From Melitaea cinxia (lineage: Eukaryota; Arthropoda; Insecta; Lepidoptera; Nymphalidae), in assembly GCF_905220565.1 (NCBI RefSeq), contig NC_059419.1, positions 7,059,326-7,123,325 on the forward strand: a stretch of DNA of 64,000 bases, read 5' to 3'. The position numbers and the translations under genes are program-made. Of this stretch, positions 25,601-40,600 are shown in pieces (position 1 is the stretch's first letter; every line of letters starts with the position of its first letter). The notes beneath the pieces are model-generated. The model ran no database searches. It had not been told where the DNA came from and saw nothing but the letters and a program-made list of their open reading frames with translations.

Positions 25601-28600
25601 CGTCTGACAAAAATCCAAATTTACCGCGAATATGAACCTCTAATCGATACCGTACAAGTCTTTTTACGCATGTGCAACTGTATTATGAAACTTATAACCA
25701 CATAAAAACTTAATATTTCACGGAATTTTCGTTTGAATATTTCCCACAAAACTATTTGACGAACTAATTTGAGAATATATTCTAATTTAAAACAAATAAG
25801 CAAACGTGAGCTGATTATTTGTTATAAATTAAATAATAATAAACTATGAAAATATTTATCAATCAATGACAATGTATATTGTGTCAACCAGTTTTTCATA
25901 TTTATACAATAAAATGGTAAATCATATTTGCTTTTACGTATAACATGCTTGATATTTAAACTAATAAGTAAGTTTGACCACAACAAGAATTTAGGTACGT
26001 CTTTCGTATGAAGATAAATCTACAACATTTACTATATAATAACATTTTTCCACATCTTCACAATTAATACGAGTCAAGTAATTTAGGCCACTTAACGTGC
26101 CATCGCTTTTAATAATAATAACAGTAGTAAAATCATTTATTGCAATTCAAACACCTCAAAAAATACAAGTACACAATTACAAAGTAAACAGATAAAAAAA
26201 AACGTAGTAAATGAAAACGTAATAACAAACTGCAAAAGAACATTCGATACTTTTTAAAACTGCATATTGCTGCAGTATTGCTAATGCTACCTGCCCTTAT
26301 TTTCAGTCGCTACCTGTCTAGATTGCGGACCTAACCAGTATTACCTGTAGCTTCTTTAACCATTTGACTTAAAATTACATTGACAAGTGCTAACCATTGC
26401 CAACCACCCGTATTGCCTCTAACAGTTCACATATAAAAGAAATATAATAATAATAATTTCTTATTTTCCAATAAATATACTTTGACTTTTGACCTTAAAT
26501 TAAACAAAGATTGACATGTATTGACATTGTATTGGGAATGCGCGCCCTTGTGCCTTGGGATAGAGATTCGGGCTGAATTTCTTGATTTACTGCGTTAATC
26601 TTTTGTCCATTTTATCTTAGTAAAGAGGTATGCGTGGTGAACATACACGAGGCCATGTTCAATGTTCGTCGGACAGACATATTCAGTAAGCCAGCATGAT
26701 TTAGACGAGGACCCACATGTGAGCATAGCTTAGAAGAAAGTAAAAACGAGCAGAGGCATTTTGGACACGCTGTATCATTCACTCTAACAAACACGGGCCG
26801 TTTGCAGATTCAGCGTAATTCCACCTTGATAGTACGAGTGACTCGCACAACTGAATCCTTATATCAACACTAACGTAATCTTATAAAGAGTTTTTAATCT
26901 ATACAAACGGTTCTTGACGACATTCGATATGTGGTTTTCAAAGTGTAAGTTTGAGTTAAAGATCACTCCCAAGTTCTTGGCCTCCGAGACTCTTTGAACC
27001 ATACCGTCACCTATCCCGACCAATTGTTGAAATGCTTTAATTGACTTGCACATCCTTTTAGATTCCAATAACATAAACTTTGATTTTTGTAAGTTTAATA
27101 TTAGTGAACTGTTCTCTGACTAGGTAGAAATTCGCTGTAAATTCTCATCAATTTAATTAAAGTATCCGCTGTATTTTGAGGTACAAACAAAAAATACAAC
27201 TGGACATCATCTGCATAGAGGTGATATTTGCAGTGAGTAAAGCATTTAACTATATCGGTCTATAAATAAAGAACATCAAAGGACTAAGCATAGAGCCCTG
27301 AAGTACTCCTCTACGGACAAGGGATTTCGTGGAGAACCGTCTAGAGCCGTTAATATCTGTGCTACTAGTGGGGTTACTCACTTTTTTATGGTGGCTTTAC
27401 AATTGAAGTTTTCCAAGCCCCAGAAAATATACCAGTGGGTAAGGATTTATTGATAACTAGGGTCCCGCCCCGGCTTCGCTTTAACAAAAATTACAAAATA
27501 TTTTTTCCCCTATTTTTTTTTTTTAAATATAATAGAGCCTATGTCACCAGCGGATAGTGTAGCTTCCCAACAGTGAAATAATTTTTCAAATCGGTTGAGT
27601 AGGTTGGGGCCTATCCGATCTGATGATTATATGAATAAACATAACAGACGCCCATTACCAGACTTATGATATAAGGTCGGAGAAATAGGTGTTACCACTC
27701 TGATAGGTGTCGCCAAAATTAACTTGAGTAGCATTCGATGTCCTTCCCGTTGCCCTGTGTTAATTATCTAATGGACGGTGTTGTTATAAAAAAAACATCT
27801 GACAATCCGACAGCAGCTATTCTCTTCAGTGAAAATATCCAGTGAATTTCCAACGTGATTCTTACAGTTTATGAACAGATGTTTACGTGACGTTACGTTT
27901 ACGCTCACTTACAGCGACACCATTCTGAACAACCACTATTTTAAGCGAACAATACACGCGTAAATTTATTTTATAATAGCAAGAATGAGTCAATTTTATG
28001 TCTTTTATGAAAAAAAAAATCATAGTGTTCGATCTTAAAATGTGTTTTCCGAAGTCATAATATATTTATATAATTAATATTTTATCATTAATAACGCCCG
28101 ATAGGCGTTCTTGCTTATATTCAAAGATGATATTTGATTTTATAAATAATTTTTCACACATTTGACACAAGTCTAGCAATATATAGTCATATAAATTTCA
28201 TATTTCTTTTACGGACGGGGGTAGTCTATAAGAAATCACTTCCAGACAGTATATGTACTCGTACCTTTCTTGAATTTACTTTTAAAGTTTGCTATAAAGT
28301 ATTAAATAAATAAAACTTTCGGTCTTGTTTGTTACTTGACACTTTGTCCAGAATTAGGCATTGTTCAATTTAGACGTGTTATCGATTATTTTCGTTTAGT
28401 ATTCCATTAATACACTTAGAAAGTTCAGAGACCAGCATCGAATCGAGTTAAATTTTGACTAGACAAAGTTCTGAAACAAGGACTGTTTCTTTTTTGTTCA
28501 GATTTAGTTTGTTACATAATATCTAATTTTTATCGAATTGAGAGCAGTTATGGTACCTTTTCATATTTCTGACTAATCAGTTGCGATTTAAATGGCTTTC

Positions 28601-31600
28601 AAATAAAAAATAAAAATAAAAAATTGTATAAACTTTTCTGGTAGATCTATTGTATTATTGTAACTTTTCAACGAATTTATTTAAAAAGTTTATAAACTAT
28701 ACCGAAATCATTTCGATTTTATTCCTTAACGTCCAATAAAATTTAACTTTTAAAATTTTCGAGACTTAGAATTAACGTATTTGGCCATTTAGATTAATAT
28801 CATTACTAATTCATTTTTAGGATGTGTAACCTTAAATTAGTAGAGGTGAAAAGCGATTACACCTAACACCATTTCAATTCCTATTGATATTATATAATAT
28901 GAACCTTACCTATTGCCGATCTGATAATGAGCTGGTTCTGAAGTTCGATTTTGCTAAAAATACCCCAACTAGATTTGCCCTCGGGTATAGGGTTGTTTCT
29001 TATCCAACCACCGCATGCAAATTCATAGAAATCATCACATGGGTCTTGTTTTTCATCCAGGGCTCTTATGACTTCACTAGCTGTGTAAATACAGGAACTG
29101 GACAGACAGACGCTGCTTTCCTCTGAAAGAAATATTAATTTTAATGTTACATATTTTTCAGTGCTTAATAATTAATTATTAACATAATAATTCTCATTGT
29201 AACAAAAATCATGTATAAACTATCGGTTTGTCGCGATTGTTTTACACTTTAAAGCTACTATGTGTTTAAGTAGAGCTGGAAGCCAACATCCTCATCACCG
29301 TATTCGTTTTCTAAGGGAGCATTGGATATAGGACCGATGTTCCAGTTCAGTATTGGCCATACACGTGTTTGCCGTGGTCTGGGTGTTTGTGCAGTCCTTG
29401 TGGGTCTCCCCACCGTGCCTCGGAGAGCACGTTAATCCGTCGGTCCCGGTTGTTATCATGTACACCTAATAGCGATCGTTACTCATAGTAGAGAATATAT
29501 CCGCCAACCCGCATTGGAGCAGCGTGGTGGATTAAGCTCTGATCCTTCTCCTACATGGGGAAAGAGGCCTATGCCCAGTAGTGGGATATTACAGGCTGAA
29601 GCGTTCCAGTTCACAGTACTGACGTAAAACATTCTAAGTTTCATTTAAATTAATAACTAAATATATATATTGAATTTCTGTGTGATTGTAACCAATATAT
29701 AGACATATAGAAAAATTTGAAAATCAATTTGGATTTCAATATCGATCTCATAAAACCCTTCAAAAATTTTTACCGAAATTCTTCAATGCGCAAAAACGGA
29801 CCTGTCACAATTTTATCACTAGCAAAGAGAGCATTACTTCCGTATTTACAATGTTAAGTATAGCAGGGATATCATGCGTTCCACATTAATGCCTTTCTGA
29901 CGGACAGATAAAGTCATGTGGGCGTTGTCACGATCTATGAACTACACGCGTCTATCGGTTCAATTGTTTTATGTTCATTGTATAAAGGCTATAAAACTAG
30001 GTTCGGCGTTTGATGGGTTGGGTTATGAGAAATCGATGATAGACATATAAGCACTAATTACTTTGAATTATATTTTAGTGTTTGTCGTATCTTGTAGGTA
30101 CATAGATACTTTCATTGATAAAAAATATTAGGACGCATTAGTCAAAAAAGTTGGGACCTTGTGCGTACCACTGTATTGGTTTCAGGACGTACTGCTCGGC
30201 ATAAAATAGTTATAATACAAAGCTAAAAGTGGTAGTTTAGATTATCTATAAATCTAATATGCAGTACCGAAAAACATTACTATAAATAAATAAATGTATT
30301 TAACATATAACATTTGCGTGTGTTCCTAAGGTAAGGAAACTTAATGGTTAATTGAACTTAATACTTGTAAAACTATAGAAACATGAGAAATGGAGCAATA
30401 TAATAACAATAAATAAATATCATTCCTCTTATCATACTAGAGATACAAGTAAAGCAAAGAGTGAAAAAAATATGACGTAGGGCTATATACGCCTACGCAG
30501 GAAGGCGTGGTACCTATGGATCTAATATTCAATAATGGCAATGAGCAAAAAGAATATTGTAGTCGAAATATACAGTAGCCGAATAATGTATCAAGGTTGA
30601 AATTTTTGCGACGCAATACGTTTTAAGAGTCCTGGGTTTGAAGGAGAAGGATATACCGGTATACTTGCTCAGCCAGTAGTGTTACTACAGGGGGCACCGT
30701 CTAGTAGCGGCGAGTTAAACATTCTTACTAAATTGAAATTAGATTACTAAGCTATTTTTGGTGGTTAGAATATTTGCAAAATTATTTGCTATTCAAATAA
30801 AGTAGACGATTGCTACCTTTAGACAAATAAATTCTTTAAAACGAAATATTTACCATATTATTTATTGTGGAGCTTAAGCTTTAGGTATAGATAACGCTGA
30901 ATAGTGACAAATGACAAATGAATCTAAATCTTCGTGTAACACGATGTATATGTAATAAATCCAAGTGACGCCTAGTAATGACCTTCTGCGCGCACCCTGT
31001 TTCAATTTATATTTCATGTCTTGCCGACTGTTTACGATGCTGTAAACTATATTTTCATATCACCCTTCTGTTATTTTCCTTTATACAAAGATTACAATGC
31101 TATTATTATTTATTAAACATCAAAATGTATTAAAATTAATGCAAAGTGTACAGTTTTATACATTGCTGATATCTTGAGGAAGTTTTAGAGGGCATTCTCT
31201 ATAATCGATACTGAAACCAAATGTAAACTTCTTTTCACTTTCATTTGACTGTCTGTCTGTATCTTGGTCGATCACAACACCGCTACAGTTCACACTAAAA
31301 GCTAGAATAATGCATACTTTGTCTTCTGAAATTCAGCACAGTGTTCTTGGTAGATGAAATTGTTATATATGTAGGTACATATATATTCTTTTATATTGTA
31401 TTTACCAGGACTGAAAGTTGTATACTCGTATTAATGTACTTAGCTGTAATTTCAGTATTTATTTAGGAAAGGAGATATTTTAACGGTACTTTGTTAATAT
31501 GTCACGGTCTCTGGTCGTTAGGTCAGAAATTAGAGGTGTTATAATTCTCATCATTACAGCCTATACAGTCCACTGCTGGACATAGGCCTCAACAAGTTTA

Positions 31601-34600
31601 CGCCAAAAATAACGTGAACTCATGTGTTTTGCCCATAGTCACCACGCTGGGCAGGCGGGTTGGTGACCGCAGGACTGGCTTTGTCGCACCGAAGACGCTG
31701 CTGCCCGTCTTCGGCCTGTGTATTTCCCATGTATGTGTATTTCATATGTAGTATGTGTATCTCGCCACCGGTCGGCTTTTTAAGTTCCAAGGTGGTAGCG
31801 GAACTGTGTTATCCCTTAGTCGCCCTTACGACACCCACGGGAAGAGAGGGGGTGGCTATATTCTTTAGTACCGCAGCCACACAGTAGATACTATTCATAG
31901 ATTAAGTTAGTTCATACCTTTAGGTTCAGGTTGGTAGCACGGCAGCACTGGTATATACGAAGGGCTACGAAGAGTCAAGAGCACGCCAGTAGTTAAAATT
32001 ACCGCGACGAAAAGTACAGCAGTCGTCACTAACAGCACTCGTTCTAACTTTGTTCGCTGGTGCCATCCTATAAACGAAACGCCCTGTAACAAGGAAAATA
32101 TTTCGATTTTATTTAAAGGTTCGCTTATTAATAATCGATTTAGTTCTAAAAACAGAGAAGTTTTCTTTTGTAATAGGGTGGTAAACAAGCGTTCATTACG
32201 CCTTATGGTAAGCGGACACTGTAGCCTATGAACACCAATACCAGGAGCATCGCGAACGTTTTTCCCCAGGAACCAAACTTTCCTTCTAACCCTCCTTAGG
32301 AGCTTTGGCTTTGCCCTACTCACCTCGGGAACCAATACTACTTGTGAGCAACAATATTTGGCGATGATCTTTTGTAAGGTCAATCACGCATTTCAAATGT
32401 TGAGCAAGATATTTCCTGCTGTGTCCTACCTCAATTCAAAACTATATTTAATATCAACATGCTCTAAAAGAACTGGCATTAGTTTCAAACATCACGCATT
32501 ACACTTATCCTACTGGGGATTTATCAGGTCTAGATATCGACAGGCCTGAGACTGCTTTGTAAAGCTACGACGCAGTCCGTCTCCTTATGTCTCTGTTACA
32601 GTAAAAAAAAATATCTTTTATTGTCAGGCTACATAGGCTCATAGTTGGATAGTACAGTAGCACACCTTGAAACTTAAAACCTTTTTATTAATAGTCGTTG
32701 GTTATTGACAGATTTTATATACTTGGCATTATATTGTTTCGTAATGGTGTCATAATATTGTCATTTTCCAATTGCTGGTCTAACACTGGATATTAAAAAA
32801 AAGTTTACCTCATAAAGAGGGTAAGATAATATTTACTATTTTACGGATTACGCGAATTATGTAAATCGTGAACTTGACCAAGCACACTGTACGGAGATTA
32901 AGAGTTTATAAATTTTCTCTAGGTCACTACGTTATCCTAAATAGTTATTTTGTACTCTTGTTTAACATGTGTTATCTTATCATGTTAGTTAAACAGTAGA
33001 AGTAGCAAAAAGTGATAAAAAAATTCTGAACCACTTTATTTAAATAATTGTGTTTGCGGGCAAACGAAAAAAATTTCCAACTTCAATTATATCGACAAGT
33101 AATACAATAATAATACGCATTATCAAAGATTACTCCAAAAGTTGTAATCAGATCTCAAAGAATCAAAAGTTATGCGGCTTTTCGAAAGTTTCCCTCGATT
33201 TTTCTGGGATCTCACCATCAGATCCTGGTTTCCTTATCATGGCACCAAACTAGGGATATCCCCTTTCAAACAAAAAAAGAATTATCAAAATCGGTTCATA
33301 AACGACGAAGTTATCCCCGAATATACATAAAATATATATATACGGTCGAATTAAGTAATCTGCTCCTTTTTTGAAGTCGGTTAAAAATAAATATAAAGAA
33401 TGCATTTTTGCAAAAACTAATTTATTTATTAACGGTTGATGTCTAAATAAAATTAAAAATAAAACAAAAAGCAGAATCAAAGTTTGAACTACAACAGATG
33501 CTCGACTTTCGTCGTTCAGACACACAATTAATATTAAAGATTTGAATAAACAATGCCATGGTTAGCCTGCTGTTTAAAAACAAATTGATAGCACAGTTCC
33601 TACGGATTAGAAACAAACGTAAACACGATATCGTGTATCCAAGTAGGCTTCAACAACCCTATTAAATCGTCATCTTTAAAAATTATAATTATATGCATTA
33701 ATCTTTTATTAGTTAATTACAATTAATGTGAATTTATCACTGATTTGAATAAAGATTCTAGTGAGAAGAACCGTCAAGAAACTCAACAGTCATTCTTTTC
33801 AAAATCGTAATTATTGCTCACGTAGTGTAATCTCCGCGTTAACGCCGCGTTGGCGCAATGGTCACAGCACTTGTGGCTGTTGCGCTGGCGGTTGTGGTTC
33901 GATCCACGCACATGACAAACATTTGTATTGGCCTTACAGATGTCTGCCGGGGTCTGAGTGTTTGTGCAGTCATTGTGGGTCTCCCCACCGTACCTCGGAG
34001 AGCACGTTAAGCCATCGGTCCCGGTTGTTATCATAATACCTGATAGCGATCGTTACTCATAGTAGGGAATATATCCTCTAACTGAAGATATTACAGACTA
34101 AAGCTTAGTGTAATCTCAGTCACATGTAACTTGTCCTGCATGACAACCAGCGTTACGAAACCAATAAATAATATGAGTATATAACATATATATAGCATAA
34201 CAGCATATAATTATAAAATGAACATTACATATAACGATATCGATTCATTTAAATATACCATTAGAATACAACCAGATGTCTGGTTTGATTCTATAAATAG
34301 TATGAAACAATGTCGCTCTGTTGTCTGTCTTTAAAGTACTAGATGGATTTTCATTTATGTTTTGTCTGATTCGTTTTTAGTGATAATGGGGCCTCTTGGA
34401 AGAGTTTCTGTCAGTTGGTAATTTTCGTCACATCGACTCCTTTCGTCGTTTCGTGTTTTAGTTAATCTTAAAGTTTCTTATGAGTAAAATATATGAGTAA
34501 AGGTGCTTGGAGTTATTTGTTTTCTTCTTTACTTATCAAACTTAGTGTAAGTATGAAATAAAACGCATTTTCCAGTGAAATAATCACAAACGTGACTAAT

Positions 34601-37600
34601 AAATTTGCAGGCAGAAACCAATTACTAGTCATTTGTTTCCAGTAAAAGAGATTTTATTGTAAAAAAAAAAAGGTAAACATTGGTCGAGTTACAAAATGTA
34701 CCGACTATATTAAAACTGTTTTGTTTACTTAACCCTTAACCTTTAGCTAAAGGCTTAAAAAAATTTGCGTTTAAAAAATCTGTTTTCCGAGAAATAACCT
34801 TACATTACGATACAGTACCTACAGTAAAAATGAGTGATAACAATAACAAACGGGGTGAGCTAAATAAAACCGTTTAAAAAACAAAACAGTATTCATATAA
34901 AAATAACATACCTTACACTTCATAGAGAAATGTTCCTTACTATGTTTAATAACAGAAGATACTTTACGAATAACACTTCTACATGCGCAGAAGATAAGTG
35001 AGGCACTAAATCCAATCATCGACTAGCGCTTATCCTATTGTAGCCTAATAAAGAGCTATTTAAATGTGTAGCTATAGATGGTCACAGCCTAAACGCATTT
35101 ATAAATTCTAGTACACTTATATGTCCTATAACAGTTATCTGTAGTCACTCGCCTCACTATTTTTAATTTCTTTGTGCGATAGTATTTGATACTCTTTCGT
35201 GCGTAATGGATTTGGAGGGTAGGTGACGCGCAGTTATTCATTTCGTAGGTACGATGATAGCCCTGATGTAGTCGATCCCAATTAAATGGCACAAAACTTA
35301 TATTACCGCAACAAAATTCGTTATGCATTAGTGTAAATACTATGATACTGTAATCGTAAATAAAAAAATATATAAACTGAAACAAATTTACAATCGTAGA
35401 TGCGTAAAAGAATATACATAAATAGTCTTAAAAACCCGTAAGTTCATGAGATAAGTAGAATTGAAAACGGAATTAATAAAATTATGATATTTCTATTATT
35501 TATATAGTTTTTGTAAAATAGAAAAAGCGTCTTCGGTGCGACAAAGCCAGTACTGCAAAACCACAGACCAAAGAAATACACTACTCTGTGAGCAAAACAG
35601 ATGAGTTCACGCTATTTTGACGCGAACTTATGGAGGTCTATGTCCAGTAGTGGAGTGTGATAGGCCGAAGTCATGATGATGACGATAATAAAACCAATAT
35701 ACCATATTATGTCTTACTTTGTGTGTTAACGAAAAAAACACATTTTAGAATGTAAATAAAAATACATTTTAACATACTGATAACATTATCCTACGGTCAC
35801 GACGTACATACGTCACAAAAACGAAACGGGCATTGTATAATAGTTATTTTAATGACTTGCATACGTAACAGTAAAACAATAGGTACATCATTTTATTATG
35901 TTACTAGCTGTGCCTTGCGGTAACACGAGCGTTAATTTGAGAAAAAAAATTGCCTATAGACATCCTTGGGTACATTACAAACTTAGTTAACGTGCCCAGT
36001 GTTATAAGCAACCCCAACTTAGTCACAACATTTAAATTACTCAAAATCCTAATGTCTCGGTGAACACTACCTTCCTATTATATCCTCGGCTTTATTAAAT
36101 ATTACAAAAAATAAATATAGCAATGTCCCAAATGTGTAGGCCAAACGAAAACAGGAAATTCTCGGAACTCTTTTAAAAAGTCAAAAGTCAAAAGTCATTT
36201 CAAGACAAAAACAACGAAATACATAGCACAACAAACACACCAAAACTTTGTATATAGTTTAACACCTCTAATAACTGATAAAGATTTAGTCACGCTTCTA
36301 AGTGAAACGGGAGCAACATTTTTTACAGATAAATGACATTAGTAATGTTACATAAAAGATAATGTTCTTTACTATACACTGACTTTAATTCGTAGCTTTG
36401 TTCGACTTTTATTTATCAACATTTTGCTTGGTACCCACATTTATTTTATCTTTTCAAAATAATATGAATTATAAAATATATGAAATACATATTTGTTCGT
36501 TAGTAAAAATGTACACACAATTAGCGAATTATTTTTAATGAATATGGGGTATTTTTTTTTATAGCATTTAAGCATTTCAGTTTAAAAAAGTACCTACTTA
36601 TATATATTTTTTACAAAACATCCCGATGAGCGGAGTCGCAGAAAATAAGCGGGTTCTACGAAATCTATTTAACGATGATATTCTAACTATATTAATAACA
36701 TAAAAACACATTTACTTAAAGAGCAATTTACATGAATGAACTAAACATTCACTGTATTTTTAGAAACGATGTCCAAAGTACGTCTTTCTGTTCGATAGGT
36801 ACATCACGGCATCACGTATCCATCCTATGATCTGGATTACTTACATTAGTGCCAAAAATAGCTCATCGATACTATTGCAGTGACTATTTCAAAACATTGA
36901 ATTTAACACGATTTGAGGAGTGTGGAAAATTTTGTAAAATAATAAATTAATTATTAATTGCGTTAAATAGTTAAATGAGACTATCCGCGAGAGAACGAAA
37001 GTAACCACATAGCCAATAGAATTAGCAAGTTGAAGTGGCAGTGGGCTGGTAACCCGCGTTGTAGGATCGATGGCCGCTAGAGCAGACGTGTCCTGGAGTG
37101 GAGACCGCGTCTTGGCAAACGCAGTGTGGGACATCAAATATACACAATAATAGCGTGAACTCATGTGTTTTGCCCATAGTCACCACGCTGAGCAGGCAAA
37201 TTGGTGACCACAGGGCTTTGTCGCACCGAAGACGCTGCTGCCCGTCTTCGGCCTGTCTATTTTAAAGCCAGCATTTGGATGGTTATACCGCCATCGGTCG
37301 ACTTTTTAAGTTCCAAGATGGTAGTTGAATTGTGTTATCCCTTAGTTGCCTCTTACGACACCCAAGGGAAGAGAGAGGGTGGCTATATTCTTTACCGCCG
37401 TAACCAAACAGCAACGGTGAAGGGTAACTACAGGTAACTGTTTAACTTTCGCCCCTTTTGACGGATTTAGTAACTAATAGACGCGAGTTGACTTGAAATA
37501 GGCATTTGAAACCCATCGAGACAAGTAAATATAAAACAAGGCAAGTTTTATCAAAAGATACAAGCTAAGATTTTGCTAACATTACGAGGAAAATGTAAGA

Positions 37601-40600
37601 ATTTAGGAAAAACACTTTTATATAAATATACTGCCATATTAATATTTTAGTTTTAAAGAGCATACTCAATTTGTTTGTATCCTGGTGTTAATTCGTGTCT
37701 ACTTTTTGGCGTATTATCTATATATATAAAAATGAATGTTTGTCTTATAGAATAGTAACCTATGCATTTGATCATGTCACGACTTTCAGAAAAGTGTTGA
37801 GCATGAGCCCACAAAGGTTTCTGAGTTGGTACGACCAAAACAAATTAGTTATCTGTAAATAAATAAATATCTATCTAAAAATCTAAACTAAACCATATCA
37901 TTTCCATTACACCTTACATAAACACTAATACCAGAGTTTTTCTGTTCAGTGGCTTACGTCAGTTCTTACATTCACTTGCTTACAATAGTCTTAAAAGTTA
38001 CAAATAAACGAAAAGTCCAAACTAAACAAACTTTGGTGTTAACGACTGAAAATCAAAACGTCCTTGAACTTGTTTGCTTGACGTCATTGACTAAACAAAA
38101 CAAAGAAACAATATTTCATTTTTACCATATTTACAGACAATTAGTATTTCTCTGAATAAAACATAAATTATTAGGTGAAAGACAATTTAAGCAATACGGT
38201 ATGATATATGCCACCAAAACATCAATTTATTGTTGTCATTAATTATATCCTACTATACTGAATTAAAGACAATTATATCCAATGTTGTCACATGAATTCA
38301 ACGTATTATATAACGTATATTCAATCTTTAGGCGACATGATACGAAATATCGCGATACAAATCAACGCATTGTAATATGTAAACTATGTGATGCAAAAAG
38401 TATGATCATGATGTAAATTATTGCGATTCATACCAATTTAATGCATTTTGTCATGTAATCGACGCGACATGAAACGCTTCAATATTATACGAAATATTGC
38501 GATTTAAATGAATACCACGTATTCTCTAACGCAGCGACGCAATGCGAAACGGTGCGACAAGAGGCGAAATTTTGTGATTAAAATCGTTATCTCATGTAAT
38601 GGATGCGATGCGAAACATTGCGACATGATGTGGTATACTATGCGTAATAGCTCAAGAGCCCTGAATTAATACAAAAAAGTAGAGCTGCTAATGATTTAAC
38701 CTTTTGGTATTTTCGCATCATGTCACGTAGCTTTGCAATATTCGTTACTTGTCACGTTGAAGAGCAAATAAGCATTATGTATAATCGCGATGCCTCTTAT
38801 GGTTTTTCGTTTCCAAAGTTACCCGGGGGTTAATAGTATATATCTATAAAAATAAACGTGAATATCTTAATAAAATGAAATACCTACCATTCAAATAGAA
38901 TTTTTGGTAGTTGGAATAATTGAGAGAAATTGATCTTAAGTTGAATTTCGTATGTGTTTTCCGTAGAATCTGGCTTTCGTTTTTACGACCAAGTCGACTA
39001 TTTAACTGTGATATTTGTTATATCAAATTCAAAATTTAAGAATGATATTTAATCACAGTTTGCATTTATGATTGATATTACTAGATGACTACATAAATGC
39101 AAACTATAGTTAAACATTGTTGGATTAGCTAGGTAATATAGCTGGCTAATGTTTTAGCTGAGTAATGGTTTCCGCTTATGTTGATTGAACGTTGATTAAA
39201 ACGTTGAATGAATGATTTGAAGCTTAATTGATCTTGTTCAAGTTTATATTGCCAAAGCCGAAACCGATAACAGAAATGTCTTAAAATACGTACTTTTTTT
39301 GATTGGTATTCTAATAATTTCAATTTTGTCTCAAGTGAGGTTTGAGCCCGATTAGTTTCATTATTTTAAAAGCAAATAAATCTATATCAGACAGATATTA
39401 TTATTGAAACAGTCTGGAAGGTAGCTAGTATATTTTAACAACAAAAACAAATTTCCGTGTCTGAATGAATGATGGCATATTTTTTGTTCTCGGTGAATGG
39501 TGAGAGGAAATGGGATGAAAAAGGGTGTTGTGATTATTGGCCAAATCTCCGTCCTTAATTATAACATATTGATGCATGTGTACAGATGTACATATTTTTT
39601 TTTATATATGAAGTTAATGTTTCTTATTTATGTATTCAACAAAGTATAGAAATAAATGTGTAGTTGTGGTGAGCAGGATGATAGATTAAGTTTTTAACTT
39701 CACCATTGTCCAGTAAAAGGCGATACGTAGACTGACAATACAATATACCTACAATCAATATCTCCGTAGATAAGTCTTAATGTACGATGCCCGGAATAAC
39801 GTAGACAATGCTTTAAAGAACAAGATAAAAATGGTAAACATTTTAGAATATATTTATCTTATAGTCCTTTTGAAACCTGGATAGACTAAATTTTTCTTTT
39901 TAATTTAATTTACATTACCGTATAAAACGTTTAATTTAATTGTAATAGACGAGTAGGAATCATCCTCTAATACATAATTGGACGGTGTATTGGACTAATA
40001 TAATGCTTATTACTCCTTAATCGATATGTGTATACTAAAAACAGGTCAGCTAGGTATATTTAATAGTATTATAAAAGTAAATATAAATTGAAATAAATTG
40101 TAAAACATATTTTTTATAAAATACCACAAGTTAAGATCGTCAAAGGTTTATTAGAAAAAAATTGGATTGACATAGGTTAATATTGACATTAGACGATTTA
40201 TTTATTATATGTTTGTTACTTTTTATCGTTAGCTTTTCTCTATATTATTGTAAATGCTCATGGTGTAACTAATATGTAATATGAATGAATGTAGGTATAC
40301 TTTATGGATGTGGATGAACGTTAGGCATATTTAATGTAATGTAATTTATATAATTCTTTGTTTGTATTTTCTTTATTTCACGTAACCTATTTTGTATGCT
40401 TTTCTTTGTACCTTGGTCTGAAATAAACTTATATTATTATTATATTGTAACGATTTATTAGGTAAAAACGGTGAATATTGCCATAATATGGGTGGTACAT
40501 ACATTGTTATGATAAAATGTATACAAAATAAATATGGCAAAATAAAAAGACTAATGATAAAGCTGAGTGATAAAGAATGAAGCGCTTATGTTGCTTATAT

